Shown: positions 1 to 7,182, counted from the first letter of the stretch. The stretch is 16,337 nt of DNA from Thermoplasmata archaeon (GCA_021163705.1 JAGGTO010000088.1:1-16337), one strand, 5' to 3'. The notes: generated from the letters alone by a model not told the origin. A program made the numbers and translations.

Positions 1-290
1 ATCTTTCCAGGAGGAGGGGGCATGACTATGGAATAGGTGAGCTCATATTTGTGATATACAGCCCCACCCCCTGTGATTCTTCTTATGACATCCACACCCA
101 TCTCCCTGGCTTTCTCCACATTAACCTCCTCCTCCATGCTTTGAAAATAGCCTATACTAACTGCGGGAGGCGCCCATCCATAGAGCCTCAGGGTTGGACC
201 TACCTCTTTGAGATGGTAGAGAAGAGATTCATCCAGGGCCATGTTCCATGCTGCTTTATTTTTTCCATCAAATATTACCCTCAGCTCCAT
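1..290 (-). CDS. lplA: Lipoate-protein ligase A family protein, N-terminal part (partial)
   Basis: The gene starts at the ATG at 290-288 and runs off the left edge, so 96 N-terminal residues are visible. It matches the start of biotin/lipoate ligase A/B proteins: an NMALDESLL segment near residue 16, a PTLRLYGW strand near 34, PPAVSIGYFQ near 43, and the lipoyl-AMP binding signature RRITGGGAVYH near residue 74. Such enzymes activate lipoate with ATP and attach it to a lysine of E2 or H-protein lipoyl domains. Archaeal versions often need a separate C-terminal partner; whether one follows lies outside the window. A GAGG Shine-Dalgarno sits 5 nt before the ATG. It lies 24 bp after the DtxR-type gene on the same strand, so co-transcription is possible, though a T6 run lies in between. 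Family assignment is firm; the exact substrate (lipoate or octanoate) is not shown by this fragment. Confidence 0.88.
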   Translation of the reverse strand, partial: MELRVIFDGKNKAAWNMALDESLLYHLKEVGPTLRLYGWAPPAVSIGYFQSMEEEVNVEKAREMGVDVIRRITGGGAVYHKYELTYSIVMPPPPGK

Positions 291-314
291 AGTAGCCTCA
301 AGAAAAAATAGGAC

Positions 315-674
315 TTAAATCTTTTTAGCAAAATCCTGAATTTTTTCTATGGATTCTTTGCTAATAATATGCTCGATTATGCAGGCATCCTTATCAGCGA
401 TTTCCTCGCTCACACCGATATACATGAGGAGCTTCTTTATGGCCTGATGCCTTTTTTCAAGCTGCTGGGCAAGCACCAAACCCTTTGGGGTTAAATCCAC
501 AACCCTATATTTTTCATAATGAACATACCCTTCCTTGGATAATTTTTGAAGCATCTCAGTAACTGTTGAGGGCTTTACATTCAATATGGATGCGAGATCT
601 GTGGCACGCACATATCCTTTACGCTGCTTTAATTCATATATCCTTTCAATATAAGTCTCCCTCACTTCTTGCAT
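315..674 (-). CDS. DtxR/MntR-family metal-dependent transcriptional repressor
   Basis: The protein has 119 aa: an N-terminal winged helix-turn-helix (about residues 4-62; recognition region around KPSTVTEMLQKL, 34-45) and a helical dimerisation and metal-binding domain (about 63-115). There is no C-terminal SH3-like domain, as in MntR. Aligned by eye to B. subtilis MntR, E10, H76, E101 and H102 are kept. The position that is Glu99 in MntR and Cys102 in DtxR is Cys98 here, and MntR Asp8 is Thr7. This mix leans toward an iron-type site, but that is inference. Family members bind an operator when loaded with Fe(II) or Mn(II) and repress metal uptake. The gene has its own TATA box about 28 bp upstream and little leader, so it is probably leaderless. 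Its target genes cannot be read from this window. Confidence 0.9.
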   Translation of the reverse strand: MQEVRETYIERIYELKQRKGYVRATDLASILNVKPSTVTEMLQKLSKEGYVHYEKYRVVDLTPKGLVLAQQLEKRHQAIKKLLMYIGVSEEIADKDACIIEHIISKESIEKIQDFAKKI

Positions 675-697
675 AATACCTAAATTTTTTTGACTTA

Positions 698-705
698 CTT
701 AAAAA
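698..705 (-). promoter_or_regulatory. TATA box of the DtxR-family gene
   Basis: On the minus strand this reads TTTTTAAG. Its centre is about 28 bp before the ATG at 674, the archaeal spacing that puts transcription start at or a few bases before the start codon. No Shine-Dalgarno is visible, which fits a leaderless mRNA. Confidence 0.5.
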
Positions 706-748
706 TTTTCCCAATCTCTAAGATTTATTGAAAATACGAGCTTCTGAG

Positions 749-788
749 TAGAGGGGGGCAAAGCTGTTGGTTTGCATTCTTGCCTCTA
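749..788. repeat. Nested inverted repeat between phoU and the DtxR gene
   Basis: The outer arms TAGAGG (749-754) and CCTCTA (783-788) are perfect complements. Inside them GCAAA (758-762) pairs with TTTGC (771-775) around an 8-nt loop. It begins 4 nt after the phoU stop, reading on the minus strand, and lies upstream of the DtxR-gene TATA box. It could be a 3' hairpin of the pst-phoU transcript or an upstream regulatory site. No T-run follows it, so it is not a typical terminator. Confidence 0.4.
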
Positions 789-792
789 TTGA

Positions 793-1443
793 TTATTTTA
801 TCTCAATCCGCTCACCTGTTACCATAAAATGGATTTTTTCAGCAATCTTGCAAGCGTGATCTCCGCATCTTTCTAAATATCGGGCAATCATAATGTAGTA
901 TGCACATCTCGTAATATTTCTCTGATCCTCCATCATGTATGTGATACATTCTCTAAATATTGACCATCTAAGGGCATCCAACGAATCGTCTCTTTCACTG
1001 AAGTCTTTAATTAGGGATATGTCTTCCGTTTCAAATGCTTTCAGCGCATCATCAATCATTTTGCACACCAGCTCTGCCATATATGGAATCTCAACTAACT
1101 TTGCTATATGTGGTTTATCGCTGAGTTCCTTGGCAATATTTGCTATGTCCTTTCCATACCTGCCTATCCTATTCAGATATGTAATAACTTTTAAAATACA
1201 ACCTAAGGTTCGCATATCCTTTGCCATTGGATGATACAGGGCGATAAGTTGTAGAGACTTTTCTTCAATTTCTGCATCCATATCTGCAAGTCTTTTCTTT
1301 CTGGAGATTACTCTTTCTGCAAGTTCAACATCTTGCTCTTTCAACGCTTCAATGGAATCATGTAGCATCTCCTTTGCAAGTTCTCCCATCTGAATTACTT
1401 CTTCTTTTAATTTTTTCAGTTCCTCATGGAATCTATCAATCAT
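793..1443 (-). CDS. phoU: Phosphate-signalling/uptake regulator PhoU
   Basis: This 216-aa all-helical protein has the two PhoU three-helix-bundle repeats (about residues 1-107 and 115-212). PhoU binds metal ions and restrains the Pst transporter and phosphate signalling when phosphate is plentiful. Each repeat normally carries an ER(I/x)GD-type metal motif. The second is intact here (E191-R-C-G-D195-H196-A). The first reads N91-R-I-G-R95, so both acidic ligands are gone. It is the last gene of the pst operon, 11 nt after the pstB stop, with a strong GGAGGTGA Shine-Dalgarno 6 nt before the ATG. Length and position are typical of the family. Since no PhoR/PhoB pair is visible, its signalling partner in this archaeon is unknown. 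Confidence 0.95.
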   Translation of the reverse strand: MIDRFHEELKKLKEEVIQMGELAKEMLHDSIEALKEQDVELAERVISRKKRLADMDAEIEEKSLQLIALYHPMAKDMRTLGCILKVITYLNRIGRYGKDIANIAKELSDKPHIAKLVEIPYMAELVCKMIDDALKAFETEDISLIKDFSERDDSLDALRWSIFRECITYMMEDQRNITRCAYYIMIARYLERCGDHACKIAEKIHFMVTGERIEIK

Positions 1444-1454
1444 CTCTTCACCTC

Positions 1455-2219
1455 CTACACCAAACTTCCCGTTAAATATTTTTCAGTTAGCTCATTTTTC
1501 GGCTTTTCAAAAATATATTTGGTTGGGCCTACTTCTATCAATTTTCCAAGATAAAGAAAGCCCACAAAATCGCTTGTTCTTGCAGCTTGAGCAGGTTCAT
1601 GAGTTACAAGAACAATAGTATAATCTTTCTTCAACTCAAAAAGTAATTTTTCAATATTTTTTGTTCCAACAGGATCAACATTTGCTGTTGGCTCATCCAT
1701 GAGCAGTATCTTCGGCTTTAATGCGAGAGCTCTTGCTATAACAAGTCTTTGTTTCTGCCCTCCACTTAAACTTGCCGGATATTCATAAAGTCTATCTTTC
1801 ACCTCATCCCATAAAGACGCTTTTTCAAGTGCCCACCTTACCCTTTTATCCATCTCCTCTTTACTTTTTACAAGATTATTGAGCTTCAAACCTATAGCAA
1901 TATTATCATATAGTGTAAGATGGGGAAATGGGTTTGGATACTGAAATACCATCCCCACCTTCCTCCTTATGCTAATTGGATCAACATCCTCGCCATAAAT
2001 ATTTTTCCCGAAAATCAAAACTTCCCCCTCAATTTTAGCATCCATATTCAGTTCAAGTAATCTGTTGAAAGAACGAAGTAATGTTGATTTTCCGCATCCA
2101 CTGGGACCCATTATGGTAAATATTGTGTTTTTCGGAATTCTCAAATTTATTCCTTTAATTACCTCCTTCTTCCCATAGTAGATTTTGAGGTCTTTTGTTT
2201 CTATTGCATATTCCTTCAT
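1455..2219 (-). CDS. pstB: Phosphate ABC transporter ATP-binding protein PstB
   Basis: This is the ATPase of the PstSCAB high-affinity phosphate importer, acting at the cytoplasmic face. The frame is open to 2300, but the ATG at 2219 is chosen: it follows GGAGGTGAG by 3 nt and overlaps the pstA stop in an ATGA junction, so translation is coupled. This gives 254 aa, the usual PstB length. Motifs in that numbering: Walker A GPSGCGKST (38-46), Q-loop Q93, signature LSGGQ (151-155), Walker B ILLMDE (171-176) and H-loop His207. The FQYPNPFP segment (92-99) and the inserted loop after Walker A are typical of PstB rather than of other ABC ATPases. Confidence 0.97.
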   Translation of the reverse strand: MKEYAIETKDLKIYYGKKEVIKGINLRIPKNTIFTIMGPSGCGKSTLLRSFNRLLELNMDAKIEGEVLIFGKNIYGEDVDPISIRRKVGMVFQYPNPFPHLTLYDNIAIGLKLNNLVKSKEEMDKRVRWALEKASLWDEVKDRLYEYPASLSGGQKQRLVIARALALKPKILLMDEPTANVDPVGTKNIEKLLFELKKDYTIVLVTHEPAQAARTSDFVGFLYLGKLIEVGPTKYIFEKPKNELTEKYLTGSLV

Positions 2220-3049
2220 AATCTCACCTCCCTCAATTTTAACCTTATGGGTATGAAAATCAGAAGGAAAATTAAAAGTAGAATGAGGGAAGCTCCCCAT
2301 GCCATCATATGGTCTGCCTTGCTAGGGCTCTGAACAAGAGTGTAAATGAGTAAGGGAATTGCCCCAACAGGCTCCGTAATGGATGCTGGATAACTTTCAT
2401 ACAAGCCTCCAACTGTGAAAAGCAAAGGTGCTGTCTCTCCAGCAACTTTTGCCAAGCCAATCAGCACACCGGTCAGAATACCCCTCTTTGATAGAGGTAC
2501 AAGTATTTGGAATATTACCTTAACTCTTGATAATCCAAGTCCAAAAGATGCCTCTCTGTATGTAAACGGAATTTCCCTCATGGCTTCCTGGGTATAGACT
2601 GCTACATAAGGCATGAGAATTATCGCAAGTGCAAAAGCGCCGGCAATCGCGGAGTATGTTCCCATTGGAATTGCTATCATACTCATCACAAAAACTCCAA
2701 CAAGAATGGTCGGGAATTCAAGCATTATCTGGAGGAGTGTTTTCGTAGCTCTTCCAATTTTGCTCTCGGGATACTCATAGGCATATATCCCTACCAGCAA
2801 TGCTACCGGTAAGCCTATTAGAGAAGATAAAAAAATTAAAATGAATGTGCCTGCAATAGCAGGACCTATGCCACCATTGCTTAGCGTATTTGTTAAAAAG
2901 GAAATGCCTTTTTTTGCAATAATTGGAACGCCATTTATAAAAACTGTTGCAATAATATGAAATAAGGGTAAAATTCCCAGAAATGTTAGGATGGTAATTC
3001 CGATTATGAAAGAGATATCTTTTCCCCTTCTAGTTTTATATCCTGACAT
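2216..3049 (-). CDS. pstA: Phosphate ABC transporter permease PstA
   Basis: This is a 277-aa integral membrane subunit of the phosphate importer, with about six predicted membrane segments (first about residues 12-38, last about 247-268). The cytoplasmic EAA loop, which docks onto PstB, is at about 164-185 (YREASFGLGLSR). A glycine-rich segment KVAGETAPLLFTVGG (201-215) is the usual PstA signature region. The start overlaps the end of pstC by 14 bp and has GAGGTGG about 8 nt before the ATG. The stop overlaps the pstB ATG. Its partner permease PstC carries the closely similar loop VPFTYREAAISLGLTR, consistent with the heterodimeric channel. Assignment as PstA rather than PstC rests on gene order and the AGETAPL motif. 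Confidence 0.95.
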   Translation of the reverse strand: MSGYKTRRGKDISFIIGITILTFLGILPLFHIIATVFINGVPIIAKKGISFLTNTLSNGGIGPAIAGTFILIFLSSLIGLPVALLVGIYAYEYPESKIGRATKTLLQIMLEFPTILVGVFVMSMIAIPMGTYSAIAGAFALAIILMPYVAVYTQEAMREIPFTYREASFGLGLSRVKVIFQILVPLSKRGILTGVLIGLAKVAGETAPLLFTVGGLYESYPASITEPVGAIPLLIYTLVQSPSKADHMMAWGASLILLLIFLLIFIPIRLKLREVRL

Positions 3050-3962
3050 TCTTCTGCCACCTCATAAGCAAATAAATCCCGATAACATTCACAATCAAAC
3101 CTATAATGAAGAGAGCCAAGCCTCCAGCATATAGAACTGGAAGCATATGCCTGTAAATATATGCATTTCCAAATTGATTTGCAATTAAGGAGGAAATTGT
3201 ATAACCTGGTGCAAACAAGCTAACGCTCATATTAAATGAATTTCCTATTACCAATGAAACTGCAACAGTTTCTCCTACAGCCCTACCGAAAGCAAGTATC
3301 ATTCCAGATACTATTGCAGGCTTTATATAGCCAAGCAGGATTTTAGTTGCCTCATACCGAGTTAATCCTAAGGATATCGCGGCTTCTCTGTAGGTAAATG
3401 GAACCATCTGATACGCCTCTCTAATTATTGCAGATGCAAATGGTGTAATCATTATTCCAAGCAAAACACCCGCCGAGAAATAGCTGTAACCTGTTGTTGG
3501 AGGGTAAGAGAAAATAGGTATAAAAGAGAGATTTTTGTAGAGAGGAATCATAATATATTTTTGCAAGAAGGGAACAAGAATAAATGCCCCCCATATTCCA
3601 TATATTATTGTTGGCAGTCCTGCCATCATATCCGAAATTATTATAAATATATTCTTTAATTTCTTGGGGGCATAATCAATAACGAAGATGGAATATGCCA
3701 CAGATATGGGAAGCGCAATTAACACTCCTATTATAGATGAATATACTGTTCCCCATATGGCTGCTGCCAATCCATAATACTCCTTGCTCGGGATCTCCGA
3801 GGCTTGCCAGGTATTTTTAAAATAAACATCTAAGCCTTCTCTGAAAAAAGCAGGCAGAGCATTGTAAAAATAAACAGATAACATTAATATGAAAAGCAGA
3901 AAAACAAATATTACTGCAGGTAAAGTTATTATTTGAAACATATCTAATCTTTTAATCTTCAT
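3036..3962 (-). CDS. pstC: Phosphate ABC transporter permease PstC
   Basis: This is a 308-aa membrane permease pairing with PstA. The first membrane helix is about residues 9-34. An extracytoplasmic stretch follows (about 35-66), then five further hydrophobic segments, ending with one at about 276-299. The EAA loop is at about 187-217 (FTYREAAISLGL). FGRAVGETVAV (225-235) matches the conserved PstC motif and corresponds to the AGETAPL segment of PstA. The start has a GGAGGT Shine-Dalgarno 6 nt upstream. The 33-bp gap to pstS contains two T-runs that could partly terminate transcription, so pstS may be made in excess over the permeases. Confidence 0.95.
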   Translation of the reverse strand: MKIKRLDMFQIITLPAVIFVFLLFILMLSVYFYNALPAFFREGLDVYFKNTWQASEIPSKEYYGLAAAIWGTVYSSIIGVLIALPISVAYSIFVIDYAPKKLKNIFIIISDMMAGLPTIIYGIWGAFILVPFLQKYIMIPLYKNLSFIPIFSYPPTTGYSYFSAGVLLGIMITPFASAIIREAYQMVPFTYREAAISLGLTRYEATKILLGYIKPAIVSGMILAFGRAVGETVAVSLVIGNSFNMSVSLFAPGYTISSLIANQFGNAYIYRHMLPVLYAGGLALFIIGLIVNVIGIYLLMRWQKNVRI

Positions 3963-3974
3963 TTTTACCTCCTC

Positions 3975-3990
3975 AAAAATAGAAAAAAGA
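3975..3990 (-). terminator. T-tract between pstS and pstC, possible partial terminator
   Basis: Reading along the minus strand the gap has T6 and T5 runs (TCTTTTTTCTATTTTT) right after the pstS stop. Archaeal RNA polymerase can terminate at such T-tracts without a hairpin. Because pstCAB-phoU follow with no clear promoter of their own, read-through must occur if this is a terminator. Confidence 0.35.
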
Positions 3991-3995
3991 TTTTA

Positions 3996-5096
3996 TCAGC
4001 TCTCAATCATATCTATGGCATCTAAACCGATCTGTGCTACCTCTTTGGGTAGGGGAACATATCCTGGAGCGATGTTCTCTTCCTTCTGTCCTTCTGTTAA
4101 AATCCAGGTGAGAAAATCTTTTATTGCCTCTGCCTCCTCTGCTGAGTAATGCTTTCCATCCTTGTTCTGCCAGACAAGCAGATGTGTAAATGCAACTATT
4201 GGATATGATTTATTGCCCGGGGCATTGAGCAGCTGCTTCATATCCTCCTTGTATCCATCAACTGGAGAGGGAATGTATGAGCTGACCTGACTCACGGCTG
4301 ATTGAATGCTCTCTTTATTTGGATTCACAAAATTTCCATTTTTATTCTGAATTGCTGCCACGCTTAAATTTTCCTCAATAGCAAATGACAGTTCTGTATA
4401 GCATATCCCTCCATCTGTCTGTTTCAGAATTGCTACCACTCCGGGATTTCCCTTTCCGGCCAGACCACGACCGACGTTATCTACCGGCCAGTTAACAGTT
4501 TTCCCAGCACCTACTTTTTGTGCCCATTCCTCACTGATCATACTCAAATATGTTGTGAATATAGCCGTCGTTCCACTCGCATCACTTCTGTGAATCACTA
4601 TTATTTTTTTATGAGGCAGATTCACATCTGGATTCAAATTCTTTATAGAGTTGTTATCCCAGTACTCTATATTCCCCATGAATATACCAACAAGAACTTC
4701 ACTGCTTAGCTTTAAATCGTTAATTCCAGGCAGGTTGAAGGCCACCACAACAGCCCCCACGATTTCCGGAAACTGGAGTGGTTGATCTCCAGTACTTAAA
4801 AACTTGTTCCACATATCTTCCTTCACTGGAGGATCACTCCTTCCTATATGTGTTAATCCTTGTAAGAAAGCTTCCTGCCCATGTCCTGAGCCACCTCCCT
4901 CGTATTCTATCTTTACCCCAGGATGCTTCTGCTCATATACCTTAATCCATTTCTGTATCTGATATTGCGGAAATGTTGCACCAGTTGTGCGAAGCGTCAC
5001 TGTATGCTCATTGCTTATATATCTTGGTGCAACTGCAGCTATCACTATAATGCATGCAACTGCCACTCCTATTCCTATGTAGTGTCTCTTTTCCAT
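3996..5096 (-). CDS. pstS: Phosphate-binding protein PstS (membrane-anchored or secreted)
   Basis: PstS captures phosphate outside the cell and hands it to PstCA. The frame is open to 5183, but the start at 5096 is preferred: it follows GGTGAT and begins with a signal-like sequence (charged MEKRH, then a hydrophobic core at about residues 6-23). That gives 366 aa; the in-frame ATG at 5108 is an alternative. No lipobox is evident, so the N-terminus may be an uncleaved anchor or a signal-peptidase site. Ligand-binding landmarks: TTGATFP (37-43), GGGSGHG (67-73), D88 in GRSDPP, and HRSDASGTT (169-177), the phosphate-coordinating loop of the family. It is the first gene of pstSCAB-phoU, as in most such operons. 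Confidence 0.95.
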   Translation of the reverse strand: MEKRHYIGIGVAVACIIVIAAVAPRYISNEHTVTLRTTGATFPQYQIQKWIKVYEQKHPGVKIEYEGGGSGHGQEAFLQGLTHIGRSDPPVKEDMWNKFLSTGDQPLQFPEIVGAVVVAFNLPGINDLKLSSEVLVGIFMGNIEYWDNNSIKNLNPDVNLPHKKIIVIHRSDASGTTAIFTTYLSMISEEWAQKVGAGKTVNWPVDNVGRGLAGKGNPGVVAILKQTDGGICYTELSFAIEENLSVAAIQNKNGNFVNPNKESIQSAVSQVSSYIPSPVDGYKEDMKQLLNAPGNKSYPIVAFTHLLVWQNKDGKHYSAEEAEAIKDFLTWILTEGQKEENIAPGYVPLPKEVAQIGLDAIDMIES

Positions 5097-5125
5097 TTCT
5101 ATCACCATCCATGATAATGGACTCT

Positions 5126-5190
5126 GAAAATATAGAGTTTTTCGATATAGAATATATTTTCTTATATTACCTATATATTTCAATATATTA
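5126..5190 (-). promoter_or_regulatory. pst operon promoter region with AT palindrome
   Basis: This AT-rich stretch precedes pstS. Two TATA-like candidates are visible on the minus strand: around 5128-5135 (CTATATTT) and around 5150-5160 (AAAATATATT). The first would give an almost leaderless message and the second a leader of about 30 nt that includes the GGTGAT site. Further upstream, 5173-5188 is a 7-bp perfect inverted repeat with a 2-nt spacer (ATATATT-TC-AATATAT on the plus strand), a plausible operator. The regulator is not identified. Confidence 0.4.
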
Positions 5191-5611
5191 ATTCATTCAG
5201 GTATAGGGATGTCAGAACGCTCAAGAACGCCCACTTTATATTCTTTATCTCTGTGAAAACCAGCTTTCTCTTCTCATCGCTTCCATTGAAATTCTGTGAT
5301 TTGAACAATCTTCTCTGGCTACGAAAACTCCAACATTCTCACAACACATATATGCTTCTCTACCCGAGAATCATGACCATGGAGGAGGGATGGTACTTTA
5401 AATACCATTTCTCTGTGCTCTTTAGCAATTATCTGTACCATCTCACACTCATGCTGTAAAGCTTCATTACATACTTCGTGAGTAATCCGTACTCCACTAC
5501 AGCCTTCGCTATGTGCATCTTGTCCTCATAGCTCAGCTTCTGCTTGCCGCGCATCAATTCCCCATATATATTTTTGCGAAGTATTTCCAGATACCACAAC
5601 AATGCAATAAC
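5180..5611 (-). pseudogene. Decayed reading frame with three in-frame stops, possibly a transposase remnant
   Basis: This fills most of the gene-free gap between pstS and the TPR gene. One minus-strand frame runs for 144 codons from 5611 to a TGA at 5180-5182 with only three internal stops: TAA at 5429-5431, then a TAG and a TGA further downstream. The first part, open for about 60 codons, contains KLSYEDKMHIAKAVVEYGLL, followed by VMKLYSMS. That looks like the helix-turn-helix start of many transposases, but I cannot name a family. The last part is basic and contains NFNGSDEKRKLVFTEIKN. The longest stretch with an ATG start is only 41 codons (5429-5554). No terminal inverted repeats were found. 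It may instead be a chance low-stop frame. Confidence 0.35.
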
Positions 5612-5621
5612 CTAAGAAAAA

Positions 5622-5630
5622 CTTTTATTT
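5622..5630 (+). promoter_or_regulatory. TATA box of the nuclease-fold/TPR gene
   Basis: CTTTTATTT is centred 25 bp before the GTG at 5651. That puts transcription start at the GTG itself, so a leaderless message is likely, and it supports choosing this GTG over the ATG at 5708. Confidence 0.5.
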
Positions 5631-5650
5631 CATTATGCAGTTAGTGTAGT

Positions 5651-7174
5651 GTGGTAGGTGAGCAGAAGAATGTAGATCCAGGCGGTATAAGGGAGATTGT
5701 TGAAAATATGAGTACGGAGGAATTTGCCCATTTGTGCAATCGCCTGGCAAGTCATATGGGTTTCAAAATAAGAAAGAGTGTTTATCGTGGAGACACAGTG
5801 GTCCTGGATGCATATATGCACATTCCTGGAAATGCGCTTCATTACCTTATTGTATTTCTGAGAAAGGAAAAAGTAAGCAGGGAAGAGCTCATGGACATTC
5901 TATTTGCGGAAGAGACTGTAGAGTTAAGATGGATGATAATCACCACCGGTCAATTTGAGGATGATGCAAAATCTCTGAGTAATGAGAATGTGAGCCTCAT
6001 GGAATGGAATGATTTTGAGAGGCTCCTCACAAATTTTGGATTGAAAGAAGAGCTTATGAGGGAGAAGAGGGGAAAGGAGGCGAGAGAAGGAAGATTCCTT
6101 CCAAGTGTTGGAGAACTGGATTCAATGCTTCAGTGGGCCGAGGAATTTCTGCGAGGTGGAAACTACGAGAAAGCTTTAGAGTATGTGAATAGAGCGTTGA
6201 ATATAAAAGATGTACCTCGAGCAAGAAAATTGAAAGCGAGGATACTTCTTGCTTTGAAGCGAGGGGAGGAGGCCATACCTCTTCTCACTTCCCTATTAGA
6301 AGAGGATGTGAAAGATGATGAAGCATGGCACATCCTTGGAGAAATACTTGAAGCTCTGGAGAATTTTGAGGAAGCCGAGAGGGCCTATGAGCAGTGTGTG
6401 AAGCACAATCCAAGAAACATTGGGTGCTGGATAAATCGTGGAAATGTTCTTACTCTCATGGAAAAATATGAGGAAGCTTTGCTCTGCTATGAAAACGCTC
6501 TGCAAATCCGCCAAGATCTGCCTGAGGTGTGGAACAATAGAGGTGTTGTTTTGAAATATATGGGGAGATACGATGATGCCTTAAAAAGCTACAATAATGC
6601 ATTAAGATTCAATCCTGATTTTGTAGATGCATATCTAAACAAGGCATATCTCTATTATGACAGGAGAAAATATGAGAATGCCCACAACGAAGTTATGGAA
6701 TATCTCAGGAGAAAAGATTCTTCGAAGGGCTGGATACTTCTTGCGAGGATATATCTGAAGAGGAAAAGGGAAGAGGATGCGAAGAAAGCTCTTGAAAAAG
6801 CTTTGCAAATAGAGCCAGGGAATATGGAGGCCCGCGAGCTTTTAAAAAGATTCTCCGAAGAAGAGAAGATATCTGAGGGAATTGAAGAATTGAGAAAAAT
6901 ACTGGAGGAGGAGATGGGGAGAATCAAAGATAGATCCTTGAAAGCTAAGATGGAGAGAATGGTAAAAAATGAAGAGCTTGCCACCTCTTTAAAAATTCTT
7001 ATGGATTACTGGAGAAGAAAGGAGAATGAGCTTAAAAATGAGGTAGAAATCCTTAGAAATACGCTGATAGAGGATATCGAGAGATTAGCTGCGAAAAAGG
7101 AAAGAAAGGTGAGAAATTTAAAGAGGATGAAAACAGAGAATTTGATAAAGCTTTTGAAAGAGCTGCGAAAATGA
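5651..7174 (+). CDS. Restriction-endonuclease-like domain + TPR repeats + coiled coil protein
   Basis: This is a 507-aa protein in three parts. Residues about 20-131 resemble the Mrr-type PD-(D/E)XK fold: an EFAHLCNRLASHMGF helix, D53 on a strand, YLIVFLRKEKVSREEL (65-80) and WMIITTGQFEDDAK (94-107). The usual catalytic (E/Q)xK on the second core strand is replaced by V-F-L, so cleavage activity is doubtful. Residues about 157-392 form roughly seven TPRs; the clearest are 223-256, 257-290 and 291-324 (EAWHILGEILE, CWINRGNVLTLM, VWNNRGVVLKYMGRYDDA). Residues about 405-507 are a highly charged coiled coil. It is probably a cytosolic scaffold that may still bind nucleic acid; the partner is unknown. 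The GTG start fits the TATA box; ATG at 5708 (residue 20) would also keep the whole nuclease-like domain. It is transcribed toward egsA but probably separately. Confidence 0.8.
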   Translation: MVGEQKNVDPGGIREIVENMSTEEFAHLCNRLASHMGFKIRKSVYRGDTVVLDAYMHIPGNALHYLIVFLRKEKVSREELMDILFAEETVELRWMIITTGQFEDDAKSLSNENVSLMEWNDFERLLTNFGLKEELMREKRGKEAREGRFLPSVGELDSMLQWAEEFLRGGNYEKALEYVNRALNIKDVPRARKLKARILLALKRGEEAIPLLTSLLEEDVKDDEAWHILGEILEALENFEEAERAYEQCVKHNPRNIGCWINRGNVLTLMEKYEEALLCYENALQIRQDLPEVWNNRGVVLKYMGRYDDALKSYNNALRFNPDFVDAYLNKAYLYYDRRKYENAHNEVMEYLRRKDSSKGWILLARIYLKRKREEDAKKALEKALQIEPGNMEARELLKRFSEEEKISEGIEELRKILEEEMGRIKDRSLKAKMERMVKNEELATSLKILMDYWRRKENELKNEVEILRNTLIEDIERLAAKKERKVRNLKRMKTENLIKLLKELRK

Positions 7175-7182
7175 AAACGCAA

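Noticed and set aside
303..308. T6 run after the DtxR-type gene as a terminator
   Set aside because: It is short and lies 12 nt before the lipoate ligase start; it more likely sits inside a shared leader. I could not support it as a terminator.
51..311. 86-codon plus-strand frame over the left end
   Set aside because: It lies antisense to the lipoate ligase gene, whose motifs are unmistakable. Its product has no recognisable pattern.
2220..2300. 27-codon N-terminal extension of PstB
   Set aside because: It lies inside pstA, has no ribosome site and matches nothing in PstB proteins. The coupled ATG at 2219 is far better.
5097..5183. 29-codon N-terminal extension of PstS
   Set aside because: It would run through the TATA-like region and place a non-signal sequence before the signal peptide.
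5253..5459. 68-codon plus-strand frame in the pstS-TPR gap
   Set aside because: No Shine-Dalgarno or TATA box at a useful distance, and an irregular composition. The minus-strand frame here has more coding character.
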